Assembly (NCBI RefSeq): GCF_900113875.1
Contig: NZ_FORA01000002.1
Location: 558,001-622,000 of the forward strand
DNA: 64,000 nt
Direction: 5' to 3'
Source: Jannaschia pohangensis
GTDB lineage: Bacteria; Pseudomonadota; Alphaproteobacteria; Rhodobacterales; Rhodobacteraceae
Shown one piece after another: positions 1 through 9,178 of this stretch (positions are counted from its first letter, which is position 1; every line of letters begins with the position of its first letter). The translations under genes and the position numbers were made by a program. The notes under the pieces are model-generated. The model saw nothing but the letters and a program-made list of their open reading frames with translations, made no database searches and had not been told where the DNA came from.

Positions 1-275
1 TCGTCTGGCCCGAAGGTCGGATCGAACACCTCGGTAATCGACACATCGCCCAGTCCAAGCGGGGTCAGCGCATCCCGGTAAGCGCCTACATCGACGGATT
101 GGGTGCTCTCGGTTCGGATGGTGGTACCGCCGAGGAAGTCGATGCCGAAGTTCAGACCGACCGAAAGCCAAATGATGAGCGAGGCAATCACCGCGACGAC
201 AGAGGCACCGAAGGTATAGTGCCGCCACCGCATGAAATCCCAATTGGTCTGATCGGGGACGAGTCTCATGCGCAT
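1..275 (-). CDS. secF: protein translocase subunit SecF (partial, N-terminal part only)
   Basis: This is the N-terminal part of SecF, the inner-membrane partner of SecD that uses the proton gradient to help pull secreted proteins through SecYEG. The visible residues contain the first membrane segment and the diagnostic NFGIDFLGGT sequence. The gene runs off the left edge, so its C-terminal membrane bundle is not visible. An ATG at 275 was chosen over the one at 269 because an AGG lies six bases upstream of it. It begins one base after the secD stop, so yajC, secD and secF form one tightly packed operon. Confidence 0.9.
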   Translation of the reverse strand, partial: MRMRLVPDQTNWDFMRWRHYTFGASVVAVIASLIIWLSVGLNFGIDFLGGTTIRTESTQSVDVGAYRDALTPLGLGDVSITEVFDPTFGPD

Positions 276-276
276 G

Positions 277-1929
277 TCAAACCTCGATCTTCTTGGGGCG
301 GCGACGTTCGAACCAGAACACGATCAGCAACCGCGTCACGAAGATGGCGGTGAAGACCGATGTCAGGATCCCGATGCCAAGCGTCACGGCAAAGCCGCGC
401 ACCGGACCGGAGCCGAGGGTGAACAGGATCACCGCGACGATGAACGTCGTGATGTTGGCGTCGACGATGGCCGACAGGGCGCGTTCATAGCCTAGCGAGA
501 TGGCGCGCGCCGGGCCCTTGGCCGTGCGCAGTTCCTCGCGAATCCGCTCGAACACCAGCACGTTTGCGTCGACCGCCATGCCGATGGTCAGCACGATGCC
601 CGCGATCCCCGGAAGCGTCAGCGTCCCGCCAATCAGCGACAGCACCCCGAACAGGAGCGCCACGTTGATGCCCAGGGCGATTGTCGCGAATGTCCCGAAA
701 AGGCCATAGCTCAGGATCATGAAGACGACCACGGCGGCCATGGCGACGAGCGAGGCGATCTTGCCCGCGTCGATGCTGTCCTGCCCCAATTCGGGGCCGA
801 CGGTGCGTTCCTCGAGAAAGACCATTTCGGCCGGCAGGGCACCCGCGCGCAGCAGGATCGACAGCTGATTGGCTTCCTCGATGTTGAAGTTGCCGGTGAT
901 CTGACCCGATCCGCCGGTGATCGCCGACTGGATCCGCGGGGCGGTCACGACTTCCCCGTCCAAAACGATGGCAAAGAGCGCGCCGATGTTTTCGGAGGTG
1001 TAAATGCCGAACAGACGGGCACCAGCCGGGTTGAATCGGAAGGTGACGGCCGGTCGGCCGTTCTGGTCGAAGGCCGGCTGGCTATCGACAAGGTCGTCGC
1101 CGGTCACCACGGGCGTCCGCTCCAGGATATAGAAGAGCCCGTCTTCATCCATCGACGGATAAAGCAACTGATCGCTGTCGACCCGCTGCGTGCCGTCGAA
1201 GGTCTGGCCGTCGACAGCGTGAAACGTCAGCTTTGCCGTCGTTCCGATCAATTCCTTCAGTTCCTGAGCCGACCCGATGCCCGGCACCTGAATCAGGATG
1301 CGGTCCGATCCCTGACGCTGGATCGTCGGTTCGCGCGTACCCGCCTCGTCCACACGGCGGCGGATGATTTCAAGCGATTGGTCCATCGTCCGCTGATCGG
1401 TTGCGGCGCGTTCCGCTTCCGACAGGGTCACGGTCAGGATATCGCCTTCCCCCGTCACCTCGATGTCATTCTGACCGACACCCGACAGCGACACGATCGG
1501 CTGCGCCAGGGCGCGCACCGCGGCAAGGGCGCCGTCGTCAAGTTGAGGCCGCACCAGGACAACCAGTTGGTCATCACGACCGTCCTGACGCCGGACCTGA
1601 TATCCGGCATCCCGCAACGCATCGCGCACCTCGGGCCAATATCCATCGATCCGGCTTGCATAGACGTCGCCCAGCTGAACTTCTGCCAGGAGATGCGCGC
1701 CGCCCCGAAGGTCCAACCCCAGATTGACGACCGACGATGGCAGGAAATCCGGCCAAGCCGCCAGATCCGCTTCCAGTTCGGGCGTCGAGAGGGCCCCGCG
1801 CTCCAGCGCCGTGACGGCGTCGTTATGACGCTCCGCCCTGGAATAAAAGGCATTGGGCAGGGCCAGAGCCAACCCGAGCACGCAAACGAGAAGGATCGTC
1901 AGTTGTTTCCAGAGCGGAATCTGCAGCAT
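277..1929 (-). CDS. secD: protein translocase subunit SecD
   Basis: SecD is a membrane protein that, with SecF and YajC, supports the late steps of Sec-dependent export. The 550-residue product has an N-terminal membrane segment (about residues 10-27), the NLGLDLRGG motif, a large periplasmic P1 region and a C-terminal bundle of about five membrane segments including AVDANVLVFERIREE. The ATG at 1929 sits directly after the yajC stop (stop and start are one base apart), which is why a longer upstream reading was rejected. Somewhat shorter than the E. coli protein, as is common in alphaproteobacteria. Confidence 0.95.
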   Translation of the reverse strand: MLQIPLWKQLTILLVCVLGLALALPNAFYSRAERHNDAVTALERGALSTPELEADLAAWPDFLPSSVVNLGLDLRGGAHLLAEVQLGDVYASRIDGYWPEVRDALRDAGYQVRRQDGRDDQLVVLVRPQLDDGALAAVRALAQPIVSLSGVGQNDIEVTGEGDILTVTLSEAERAATDQRTMDQSLEIIRRRVDEAGTREPTIQRQGSDRILIQVPGIGSAQELKELIGTTAKLTFHAVDGQTFDGTQRVDSDQLLYPSMDEDGLFYILERTPVVTGDDLVDSQPAFDQNGRPAVTFRFNPAGARLFGIYTSENIGALFAIVLDGEVVTAPRIQSAITGGSGQITGNFNIEEANQLSILLRAGALPAEMVFLEERTVGPELGQDSIDAGKIASLVAMAAVVVFMILSYGLFGTFATIALGINVALLFGVLSLIGGTLTLPGIAGIVLTIGMAVDANVLVFERIREELRTAKGPARAISLGYERALSAIVDANITTFIVAVILFTLGSGPVRGFAVTLGIGILTSVFTAIFVTRLLIVFWFERRRPKKIEV

Positions 1930-1930
1930 G

Positions 1931-2251
1931 TCAGGCGGCCGGATCGGTTTTCGACAGGACCTGAGCGATGGTCGCACGGATGATGCGGACCTTGACGCCA
2001 TCGGCGATCTCGACCTCGATCTCGCCGTCTTCCTTGACCTTGGAAACCTTGCCGATCATCCCGCCCTGCGTGACGACCTGATCGCCGCGCCGAAGCGCCT
2101 CGACCATGGCCTTGTGTTCCTTCACCTTCTTCTGCTGCGGACGGATCAGCAGGAAATACATGATCGCGAAGATCAGGATCAGGGGAATGAAGCTGGTGAA
2201 AGTTCCGGCGGCGCCGCCGGCGGCCTGAGCATAGGCGGGGGTTGCAAACAT
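1931..2251 (-). CDS. yajC: preprotein translocase subunit YajC
   Basis: YajC is a small single-pass membrane protein that associates with SecDF. The 106-residue product has one hydrophobic segment (about residues 18-38) ending in the family hallmark LLIRPQQKK, followed by a soluble domain with [14 protein letters not shown]. It is the first gene of the yajC-secD-secF operon and is divergent from serS across about 160 bp. Confidence 0.95.
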   Translation of the reverse strand: MFATPAYAQAAGGAAGTFTSFIPLILIFAIMYFLLIRPQQKKVKEHKAMVEALRRGDQVVTQGGMIGKVSKVKEDGEIEVEIADGVKVRIIRATIAQVLSKTDPAA

Positions 2252-2411
2252 GAGAAGTCCCTTGCGCGTCTTGAGGCGGCTCTTGCGCCCCGTCGGATAT
2301 CGAGGCGAACCTATAGAGGGTCAGTTGGGGGGTGCAAGCGCGGCTGGCAACCTCTGGCCCCGTCGCCGTGTCTGTGGCATGTCGCCGGAACGCCACACCA
2401 AGAGGTTCGCC

Positions 2412-3704
2412 ATGCACGACATCCGCACCATCCGCGACACCCCCGCCGCCTTTGACGCGGCGCTGTCCCGCCGGGGTCTGGCCCCGATGTCGTCCGATCT
2501 TCTGGCCCTGGACGAGGCGCGGCGGGCCTGCATCACCGCCGCCGAGGCCGCGCTGGCCGACCGCAATGCGGCCTCCAGGAACGTGGGCGCGGCCAAGGCC
2601 AAGGGCGACGATGCGGAATTCGAGCGCCTGCGCAATCTGGTTGCCGCCAAGAAAGACGAAATCGCCGCACTGGAGGAAGAGAGCCGCCAGAAGGACGCGG
2701 CCTTGCGCGACGCCTTGATGGCCATCCCGAACCTGCCGATGGATGACGTGCCGGAAGGCCGGGACGAGGCCGACAACGTCGAAATCCACCGGTGGGGCAC
2801 GCCGCCCGCTCTCGACTTCACGCCGGTCGAACATTTCGACATCGCGGGCGTCAAACCCGGCATGGATTTCGAAACCGCCGCCAAGATTTCCGGTGCGCGA
2901 TTCGTTCTGCTGCGCGGGGCTGTCGCCCGGATCCACCGCGCCCTGGCGCAGTTCATGCTCGACACCCACACCGAAGAGAACGGCCTGACCGAGGTCAACA
3001 GCCCCGTCATGGTCCGCGAGGACGCCATGCTCGGCACCGGGCAACTGCCCAAATTCGGTGAAGACAGCTATCTGACGCGCGAGGGGTATTGGCTGATCCC
3101 CACGTCCGAAGTCACCCTGACCAATACCGTGGCGGGCGACATGCTGGACGAGGCCGCGTTGCCGATCCGCCTGACCGCCCATTCCCTCTGCTTCCGGTCC
3201 GAGGCGGGATCGGCGGGGCGCGACACATCGGGCATGCTGCGCCAGCACCAGTTCGAGAAGGTCGAAATGGTGTCGATCACTCACCCCGATCACAGCCGCG
3301 CCGAGCTGGACCGGATGACCGCCTGCGCGCAGGGTATCCTCGAAAAACTGGGCCTGGCCTATCGCACGGTGGTTCTCTGCACCGGCGACATGGGGTTCGG
3401 CGCACGCCGGACGCATGACATCGAGGTCTGGCTGCCCGGTCAGGACAAATACCGGGAGATTTCCAGCTGCTCGGTCTGCGGCGATTTCCAGGCGCGGCGC
3501 ATGAACGCGCGGTTCAAGCCCGAGGGCGGCGGCAAGCCGGACTTCGTTCACACCCTGAACGGATCGGGTCTGGCCGTTGGTCGTTGCCTGATTGCCGTGC
3601 TGGAAAACGGCCAGCAGGCCGATGGCTCTGTCGTCCTGCCTGCGGTCCTGGCACCCTGGCTTGGCGGCAAACTGACCCTCACGCCCGAGGGCAAACTGGT
3701 CTGA
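2412..3704 (+). CDS. serS: serine--tRNA ligase
   Basis: SerRS charges tRNA(Ser) and tRNA(Sec) with serine. The 430-residue protein has the N-terminal coiled-coil arm expected of the family (about residues 25-105), class II motif 2 ([20 protein letters not shown]) and motif 3 ([17 protein letters not shown]). The ATG at 2412 was chosen because the product then starts MHDIRTIRD, the usual SerS beginning; an in-frame start upstream at 2250 would overlap the yajC promoter region. Housekeeping gene, apparently monocistronic. Confidence 0.96.
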   Translation: MHDIRTIRDTPAAFDAALSRRGLAPMSSDLLALDEARRACITAAEAALADRNAASRNVGAAKAKGDDAEFERLRNLVAAKKDEIAALEEESRQKDAALRDALMAIPNLPMDDVPEGRDEADNVEIHRWGTPPALDFTPVEHFDIAGVKPGMDFETAAKISGARFVLLRGAVARIHRALAQFMLDTHTEENGLTEVNSPVMVREDAMLGTGQLPKFGEDSYLTREGYWLIPTSEVTLTNTVAGDMLDEAALPIRLTAHSLCFRSEAGSAGRDTSGMLRQHQFEKVEMVSITHPDHSRAELDRMTACAQGILEKLGLAYRTVVLCTGDMGFGARRTHDIEVWLPGQDKYREISSCSVCGDFQARRMNARFKPEGGGKPDFVHTLNGSGLAVGRCLIAVLENGQQADGSVVLPAVLAPWLGGKLTLTPEGKLV

Positions 3705-3711
3705 CGCAGAC

Positions 3712-4407
3712 CTAGCCGAGTTGCCGGATCAGCTCCGGCAATTCGGCCAGCGTCGTGATCCGACGGTAGCGTTCCGCCCCAACCGGTTCCGGGGCCGCCT
3801 CCAGCGCCCATTCGATCTCGGACGGGCAAAAGACGCCCCAGGCCCCCGCGTCGATTGCAGGCACCACATCCGACTTGAGAGAATTGCCCACCATCAGGGC
3901 CCGCGCGGCGCCATCCCCATGGGCGGCGAAGGCCCGGACATAGGTTTCTTGCGTCTTGTCGCTTACGATTTCGACCCCGTGGAACAGATCGCCCAGACCG
4001 CTCTCGGCCAGCTTTCGCTCCTGATCCAGAAGGTCGCCCTTGGTGATCAGGACCAGGGCATGACTATCCGCCAGCGCCCGCACGCAATCCTCGGCTCCCT
4101 CCATGAGGTCGACGGGATGACGCAGCATCTCCCGCCCTTCCTCGAGCAATTGGCCGATGACCGACGCGGGCACCCGGCCTTCCGTCACTTCGATGGCCGT
4201 CTCGACCATCGACAGGACGAACCCCTTGATCCCGAATCCATAGTGCCCGAGGTTGCGATGCTCGGCTGCCAGCAACCGATCCATCAGATGCGAAGGGTCG
4301 GCATGGTCGCGCAGCAGGTCGGCGAATTTCTCCTGCGTCAGGCGGAAAAACGTCTCGTTGTGCCAAAGCGTATCATCCGCATCGAAACCGATTGTCGTAA
4401 CCGTCAC
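3712..4407 (-). CDS. HAD-superfamily hydrolase
   Basis: A 231-residue haloacid-dehalogenase-fold hydrolase, probably a small-molecule phosphatase. HAD motif I is GFDADDTLW near the N-terminus (the first D of DADDT is the nucleophile); later come [14 protein letters not shown] (motif II/III region) and [18 protein letters not shown] (motif IV). The start is a GTG at 4407, giving the reading [13 protein letters not shown]; longer in-frame readings run back over the divergent clpS leader. Convergent with serS (7 bp apart) and divergent from clpS. The substrate cannot be read from sequence. Confidence 0.85.
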   Translation of the reverse strand: MTVTTIGFDADDTLWHNETFFRLTQEKFADLLRDHADPSHLMDRLLAAEHRNLGHYGFGIKGFVLSMVETAIEVTEGRVPASVIGQLLEEGREMLRHPVDLMEGAEDCVRALADSHALVLITKGDLLDQERKLAESGLGDLFHGVEIVSDKTQETYVRAFAAHGDGAARALMVGNSLKSDVVPAIDAGAWGVFCPSEIEWALEAAPEPVGAERYRRITTLAELPELIRQLG

Positions 4408-4485
4408 TGTGCCATCCCTCTTTCCCTGAGACCGGGCATGCCCTATATGCTGCAACCCTGCCACCCCTGCCCCGTCGGAGGCGAT

Positions 4486-4845
4486 ATGCTTCGTGCCGTG
4501 ACCCAGTTTCCCATCACCGCCATGGCCGACCTGCCCGGGGACGGCGACAGCGACATTTCCGTCGTCACCAAGACGCGACCCAAGACGGCGCGCCCGCCGC
4601 TCTACAAGGTGCTGCTGCTCAATGACGATTACACGCCGATGGAATTCGTCGTGATCGTGCTGGAAAAATTTTTCGGGATTACCCACGGCCAGGCGGTCGA
4701 GATCATGCTGACCGTCCATAAGAAGGGCCTCGCCGTCGTCGGCGTTTTCAGCCACGAAATCGCCGAGACCAAGGTCGCGCAGGTTATGGATTTCGCCCGT
4801 CGCCATCAGCATCCGCTGCAATGCACGATGGAGAAGGAGGAGTAA
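4486..4845 (+). CDS. clpS: ATP-dependent Clp protease adaptor ClpS
   Basis: ClpS binds the N-domain of ClpA and delivers N-degron substrates to ClpAP. The 119-residue product carries the conserved [16 protein letters not shown] motif and the C-terminal [21 protein letters not shown] that completes the fold. The ATG at 4486 has a GGAGG five to six bases upstream; a second ATG at 4522 would give 107 residues and cannot be excluded. clpA is not in the immediate neighbourhood. Confidence 0.93.
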   Translation: MLRAVTQFPITAMADLPGDGDSDISVVTKTRPKTARPPLYKVLLLNDDYTPMEFVVIVLEKFFGITHGQAVEIMLTVHKKGLAVVGVFSHEIAETKVAQVMDFARRHQHPLQCTMEKEE

Positions 4846-4864
4846 TCCTCCGCCTGTCGGTCCC

Positions 4865-5872
4865 GTGAACGCCCGTCTGTCCCTCGCGCTTGCGGCGACT
4901 GCCGTGACCTTGCCCGAGGGTCATATCCTGCTTTTGCGACCTCCCGCCGATCTGGTTCTGGAAGGCCTGCCCCTTGATCGTTGCGTTGCCGTGCAGGGGT
5001 TTCGGCCCGACCATGACGCCCTGGCCGCCCGCGGTGTCGCCATGCCCGACGCCCCCGAAGGCCCGTTTGCAGCTGTCGTGGTTTTCGCGGCGCGGGCCAA
5101 GGCCCTGACACTGGACCTGATTGCGCAGGCCTGCGGGGCGGTTGCACCCGGGGCCCCGGTCATCGTTGACGGGTCCAAGGGCGACGGCATCGACTCGGTC
5201 CTCAAGCACTGCAAGGCATCCTTCGACGTGGAGGGCGTGTTCGCCAAGGCCCACGGCAAGGTGTTCAGTTTCACGGCCGATACCCCGCCTGCGGCTTGGT
5301 TGGCCGCGTCCAAGACCGTCGATGGTTTCGTGACCCGGCCCGGCGTCTTTTCGGCAGATGGGATCGATCCCGGATCGGCCCTGCTGGCGCGGCATCTTGG
5401 CGACCTGTCCGGCAAGGTCTGCGATCTGGGCGCCGGGTGGGGGTTTCTGGCGAAGGCGGCGCTGGCGGCGGGCAAGGTAACGGAGTGCACGCTGGTCGAG
5501 GCGGAGCGGGACGCGCTCGAGTGCGCGCGTGTCAACATCACCGACTCACGGGCGCGGTTTCACTGGGCGGACGCGACCCGCTTCGAAGGCGGACCGTTCG
5601 ATGTGGTGATCTCGAACCCGCCGTTTCACGTCGCGCGCAAGGCCGACCCCGATATCGGGCGCGCGTTCCTTGAGGCCGCCGCCCGGTTGCTGTCGCCGCG
5701 CGGCAGATTCCTGATGGTCGCCAATCGCCATCTGCCCTATGAGGCGACGCTGGACGAGGTTTTCGGCCAGACGGTGGCCTTGACCGAGCAGGGCGGATAC
5801 AAAATCATCGAAGCGCAAAAGCCCCGGAAAGTTCCGGTGCGCGCGACGGCCCCAAAGCGGAGACGGCCATGA
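4865..5872 (+). CDS. RsmC-like class I SAM-dependent methyltransferase
   Basis: A 335-residue protein with the two-domain layout of the RsmC/RlmG family of rRNA guanine-N2 methyltransferases. The N-terminal half resembles a degenerate methyltransferase fold; the C-terminal half has the SAM-binding motif VCDLGAGWGFL and the catalytic ISNPPFH (NPPF/Y type of N-methyltransferases). It starts with GTG at 4865 just after clpS and its stop overlaps the start of the next gene (ATGA), suggesting coupled translation. Family assignment is firm; the exact target base is inferred (16S rRNA m2G1207 is the RsmC target). Confidence 0.82.
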   Translation: MNARLSLALAATAVTLPEGHILLLRPPADLVLEGLPLDRCVAVQGFRPDHDALAARGVAMPDAPEGPFAAVVVFAARAKALTLDLIAQACGAVAPGAPVIVDGSKGDGIDSVLKHCKASFDVEGVFAKAHGKVFSFTADTPPAAWLAASKTVDGFVTRPGVFSADGIDPGSALLARHLGDLSGKVCDLGAGWGFLAKAALAAGKVTECTLVEAERDALECARVNITDSRARFHWADATRFEGGPFDVVISNPPFHVARKADPDIGRAFLEAAARLLSPRGRFLMVANRHLPYEATLDEVFGQTVALTEQGGYKIIEAQKPRKVPVRATAPKRRRP

Positions 5873-6684
5873 GCTTCAGCGTCAAAGGCAAGACCGCGAT
5901 CGTCACCGGAGCGGCCAACGGCGTCGGACTGGCGATTGCCCGTCATTTCGTCGAACAGGGTGCTAACGTCATGTTCGCCGATGTCGACGAAGACCGGCTC
6001 GAGGCCGAAGTCGGCGATGCACAGGCCGAAGACGGGGCCACGCTACGATATTTCGCAGGCGACCTGCGCGAACGTCTGACGGTCGCGAACCTTCTGTCGG
6101 CCACCATCGATGCCTTTGACCGGGTGGATATCCTGATCAACGCCTCTCGGCAGATCATGGTGACCGACCCGCTGGACCCCGAGGATCAGAGCGTCACGAC
6201 ATTGCTGGAACAGAACCTGATGACGCCCTTGCGCCTCAGCCAGGCGGTGGCGAAGCGCATGATCCATCAGGCGGAAGAGGCCGAGCAATCCACCGGCATC
6301 GTCGGCACCATCGTCAACATCGGCTCCATCGCCGGGCGACGGACGCAACCGGAATTGCTGGCCTATTCGGTGAGCGCGGCGGCCCTCGATCAGGCGACCC
6401 GAAGTCTGGCCGTCAGCCTTGCGGCAGAACGCATCCGCGTGAACGGCATCGCCGTCGGATCCGTCATGTCCGCCAATCTCAAAAGCCGACTGGTCGAGGC
6501 AGAAGATCTGCGCCAGGCAATCGTCGATGCGACCCCCATGCGCCGGATCGCGGCGCCATCAGAATTGGCTGAAACGGTGCAATACTTGGCCTCCGAGGCT
6601 TCGGGCTTCATGATTGGGCAGGTCTTGACCGTCGATGGCGGCCGGACGCTGATCGACCCGGTGGTCGAGCCGGCACACCACTAG
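5869..6684 (+). CDS. SDR-family protein with altered catalytic site
   Basis: A 271-residue short-chain dehydrogenase/reductase fold protein. The cofactor motif TGAANGVG is at residues 13-20, and the tetrad Asn (N116), Ser (S153) and Tyr (Y166) are present, but the catalytic lysine of YxxxK is replaced by alanine (YSVSA, residue 170) and the usual NNAG is NAS (91-93). The protein may therefore bind a nucleotide without acting as an ordinary reductase. Its start overlaps the stop of the preceding methyltransferase by ATGA, so the two are probably co-expressed. Function unknown. Confidence 0.8.
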   Translation: MSFSVKGKTAIVTGAANGVGLAIARHFVEQGANVMFADVDEDRLEAEVGDAQAEDGATLRYFAGDLRERLTVANLLSATIDAFDRVDILINASRQIMVTDPLDPEDQSVTTLLEQNLMTPLRLSQAVAKRMIHQAEEAEQSTGIVGTIVNIGSIAGRRTQPELLAYSVSAAALDQATRSLAVSLAAERIRVNGIAVGSVMSANLKSRLVEAEDLRQAIVDATPMRRIAAPSELAETVQYLASEASGFMIGQVLTVDGGRTLIDPVVEPAHH

Positions 6685-6947
6685 CGATTGATCCGAAGAA
6701 TTTCCGAACGGGGCGGCGGTGCGATCGGGCGGCGTGAATGACCCCTGTCCGCACTGGACCTCACAACCGGATGTGGTGTCCAGCGTCGCGACGAACCGGA
6801 CTGCCTGCGGCCCGCGACACGAGCCGATATCGGGGCAGCCCTTTCAAGGTGATGCGAAACAACGTCCCGCAGACACCAGCCCAAGACCCGGCCAAAAAGC
6901 GCAAGACAGAATTCGATGATCCCTGCCGGGGTGCGAAAGGCATTCAT
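6681..6947 (-). CDS. possible small ORF, unsupported
   Basis: A minus-strand reading frame of 88 codons with a GGAG nine bases before its ATG and a hydrophobic start (MNAFRTPAGIIEFCLALF). The second half is rich in Arg, Ser and Pro, as is common in non-coding frames of GC-rich DNA, and no family is recognised. Another minus-strand frame over the same stretch also looks partly protein-like. Listed only because the gap is otherwise empty. Confidence 0.2.
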   Translation of the reverse strand: MNAFRTPAGIIEFCLALFGRVLGWCLRDVVSHHLERAAPISARVAGRRQSGSSRRWTPHPVVRSSADRGHSRRPIAPPPRSEILRINR

Positions 6948-7054
6948 GGTTGGCATCTCCGGACGACGTGTCACCAGAGCTAGCCCCAGAATCCGAACAA
7001 TTGGTAAATGCGCGCGCGATTGCGGGCGGCCCCAGTCCCGCCTATATCGCGGCC
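6685..7054. other. 370-bp gap between the SDR gene and prfC
   Basis: Apart from the doubtful small minus-strand frame, I see no gene, tRNA, strong hairpin or repeat here. The right-hand end must hold the prfC promoter. A plus-strand frame continues upstream of prfC to 6950, but its extra 35 residues are not prfC-like. Confidence 0.5.
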
Positions 7055-8665
7055 ATGCTGGACAACGCCCCCATCCTTCCGCCCGAAATCGGCCGCCGCC
7101 GGACCTTCGCTATCATCTCGCATCCCGATGCGGGCAAGACGACGCTGACCGAGAAGTTTCTGCTTTATGGCGGCGCCATCCAGATGGCCGGTCAGGTGCG
7201 CGCCAAGGGCGAGGCCCGGCGGACCCGGTCGGACTTCATGAAGATGGAGCAGGACCGCGGCATTTCGGTCAGCGCCTCAGCCATGTCGTTCGATTTCGTT
7301 CGGGGGACCGGCAACTTTCGTTTCAACCTTGTGGACACGCCCGGTCACTCGGATTTCTCCGAAGATACCTATCGCACGCTGACGGCGGTGGATGCCGCCG
7401 TGATGGTGATCGACGGCGCCAAGGGCGTGGAAAGCCAGACCCAGAAGCTGTTCGAGGTCTGCCGCATGCGCGACCTGCCGATCCTGACCTTCTGCAACAA
7501 GATGGACCGCGAAAGCCGCGACACATTCGAGATCATCGACGAGATTCAGGAAAACCTGGCCATCGACGTGACCCCTGCCAGCTGGCCCATAGGGGTCGGG
7601 CGCGATTTCATCGGCTGCTATGACGTGCTGCACGACCGGTTGGAACTGATGGACCGCGCCGACCGCAACAAGGTCGCCGCGACGGTCAAGATCAGCGGGC
7701 TGGACGATCCCAAGCTGGCCGAACACGTGCCCGCCGACCTGCTGGCCAAGCTGCGCGAAGATCTGGAAATGGCGCGCGAACTGCTGCCGCCGATGGACGC
7801 CGCGGCCTTTCTCGAAGGGTCGCTGACGCCGATCTGGTTCGGATCCGCGATCAACAGCTTCGGCGTGCAGGAGTTGATGACCGGCATCGCCGAATTCGGC
7901 CCGCCCCCGCAACCGCAGCGCGCCGAGCCGCGCCAGGTGTCGGCAGACGAGCAGAAGGTGACGGGATTCGTCTTCAAGGTGCAGGCCAACATGGACCCCA
8001 AGCACCGCGACCGGGTCGCCTTCGTGCGGCTGGCGTCGGGCCATTTTCAACGCGGCATGAAGATGACCCATGTCCGCTCCAAGAAACCCATGGCGATCAC
8101 CAACCCCGTGCTGTTCCTCGCCGCCGACCGCGAGCTGGCCGAAGAGGCCTGGGCCGGCGACATCATCGGCATCCCGAACCATGGCCAGCTTCGCATCGGC
8201 GATGCGCTGACCGAAGGGGAAACGCTGCGCTTCACCGGCATCCCGTCCTTCGCGCCGGAATTGCTGCAAGGGGTGCGGGCGGGCGACCCGATGAAGGCCA
8301 AGCACCTGGAAAAGGCGTTGATGCAGTTTGCCGAGGAAGGCGCCGCCAAGGTCTTCAAGCCCGCCATAGGCTCGGGTTTCATCGTCGGCGTCGTCGGCGC
8401 GCTTCAGTTCGAGGTTCTCGCCAGCCGGATCGAGCTGGAATACGGCCTGCCCGTCCGCTTCGACAACTCGCAGTTCCAGTCCGCCCGCTGGATCAGCGGC
8501 CCGAAGGACGCGGTCGAGGACGTCATCAGGAAGAACACGCAGCACATCGCCCATGACAACGACGGCGACCCGGTCTTCCTGACCCGCCTGCAATGGGACA
8601 TCGACCGCATCGTTCGCGATCATCCCGAGGTGACGCTGAGCGCGACGAAGGAGATGATGGTGTGA
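7055..8665 (+). CDS. prfC: peptide chain release factor 3
   Basis: RF3 is a translational GTPase that removes RF1/RF2 from the ribosome after termination. The 536-residue product has the P-loop ISHPDAGKTTLTEK near residue 22, the switch region EQDRGISVSASAMSF, DTPGHSDFSEDTYR (G3), CNKMDRE (G4) and the C-terminal RF3 domains ending near LQFEVLASRIELEYGLPVRFD. The ATG at 7055 gives the usual family length (about 530); an in-frame ATG at 6950 would add an unrelated 35-residue extension. The stop overlaps the start of a 49-residue gene. Confidence 0.95.
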   Translation: MLDNAPILPPEIGRRRTFAIISHPDAGKTTLTEKFLLYGGAIQMAGQVRAKGEARRTRSDFMKMEQDRGISVSASAMSFDFVRGTGNFRFNLVDTPGHSDFSEDTYRTLTAVDAAVMVIDGAKGVESQTQKLFEVCRMRDLPILTFCNKMDRESRDTFEIIDEIQENLAIDVTPASWPIGVGRDFIGCYDVLHDRLELMDRADRNKVAATVKISGLDDPKLAEHVPADLLAKLREDLEMARELLPPMDAAAFLEGSLTPIWFGSAINSFGVQELMTGIAEFGPPPQPQRAEPRQVSADEQKVTGFVFKVQANMDPKHRDRVAFVRLASGHFQRGMKMTHVRSKKPMAITNPVLFLAADRELAEEAWAGDIIGIPNHGQLRIGDALTEGETLRFTGIPSFAPELLQGVRAGDPMKAKHLEKALMQFAEEGAAKVFKPAIGSGFIVGVVGALQFEVLASRIELEYGLPVRFDNSQFQSARWISGPKDAVEDVIRKNTQHIAHDNDGDPVFLTRLQWDIDRIVRDHPEVTLSATKEMMV

Positions 8666-8811
8666 TCCGGGGATTGGTTTTGGCCTGCTCGGGTATCGGG
8701 CTCGTCTGGTTAGGATGGGCAGCCCGTGGCTTCATCCAAACAGACCACTGTCTTGATGCAGGAGGCGCGGTCTCTCCGAGGGGCCTTTGTGAGTTTTCCG
8801 ATGCCCCCTGA
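8662..8811 (+). CDS. 49-residue predicted membrane protein
   Basis: A very small gene starting with GTG at 8662 inside the last codons of prfC (the GTGA overlaps the prfC stop), with GGAG about eight bases upstream. The product has one hydrophobic segment (about residues 4-20) followed by a short polar tail with two cysteines (HCLDAGG and GLCEF). Two Cys in a D-x-C-L-D-x-G-G style tail is a pattern I recall from other small Rhodobacteraceae proteins, but no function is known. The overlap with prfC and with the next gene argues that it is really translated. Confidence 0.65.
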   Translation: MIRGLVLACSGIGLVWLGWAARGFIQTDHCLDAGGAVSPRGLCEFSDAP

Positions 8812-9178
8812 TGTCATCCCCCGCGCTCTCGTCGCCGAAGCGCTCGGCCTGCCGGATGACACCGACGCCCTGCCCCCCGGCGACCTGCCTCTGGACCGGT
8901 TCGCGGCGCGCCTGATCGGCTATCTCTCGACGCCCGAGGCCGATGCGGAAACGCCCGACGCCTGGACCGGCGCGGTCATGGATCGACTGATTTCCGACGA
9001 TCCGGAATTGGCGCTGAAGGCGCTTGTGGCCGGGGCGCGGCTGGACGGGGCGGAGGTGCTGTCGGACGCCCTGGCCGATCTGGGCCAGCGGGATGCCGCA
9101 ACCCTGCGCGCCATTGAAAAACGCGCCGCGTCAGACCCGCGACTGACCGCGCTGATCGCGGCGACCGAGGACGAGTGA
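8789..9178 (+). CDS. hypothetical protein, helical
   Basis: An acidic, probably all-helical protein of about 129 residues with no recognised domain. A GTG at 8789 is chosen because an AGGGG lies seven bases upstream; an ATG at 8801 (125 residues) is the alternative. It overlaps the end of the 49-residue gene, and its own stop overlaps the GTG of the next gene. The chain prfC-small gene-this gene-next gene therefore looks like one transcription and translation unit. No signal peptide or membrane segment is visible. Confidence 0.7.
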   Translation: MSFPMPPDVIPRALVAEALGLPDDTDALPPGDLPLDRFAARLIGYLSTPEADAETPDAWTGAVMDRLISDDPELALKALVAGARLDGAEVLSDALADLGQRDAATLRAIEKRAASDPRLTALIAATEDE

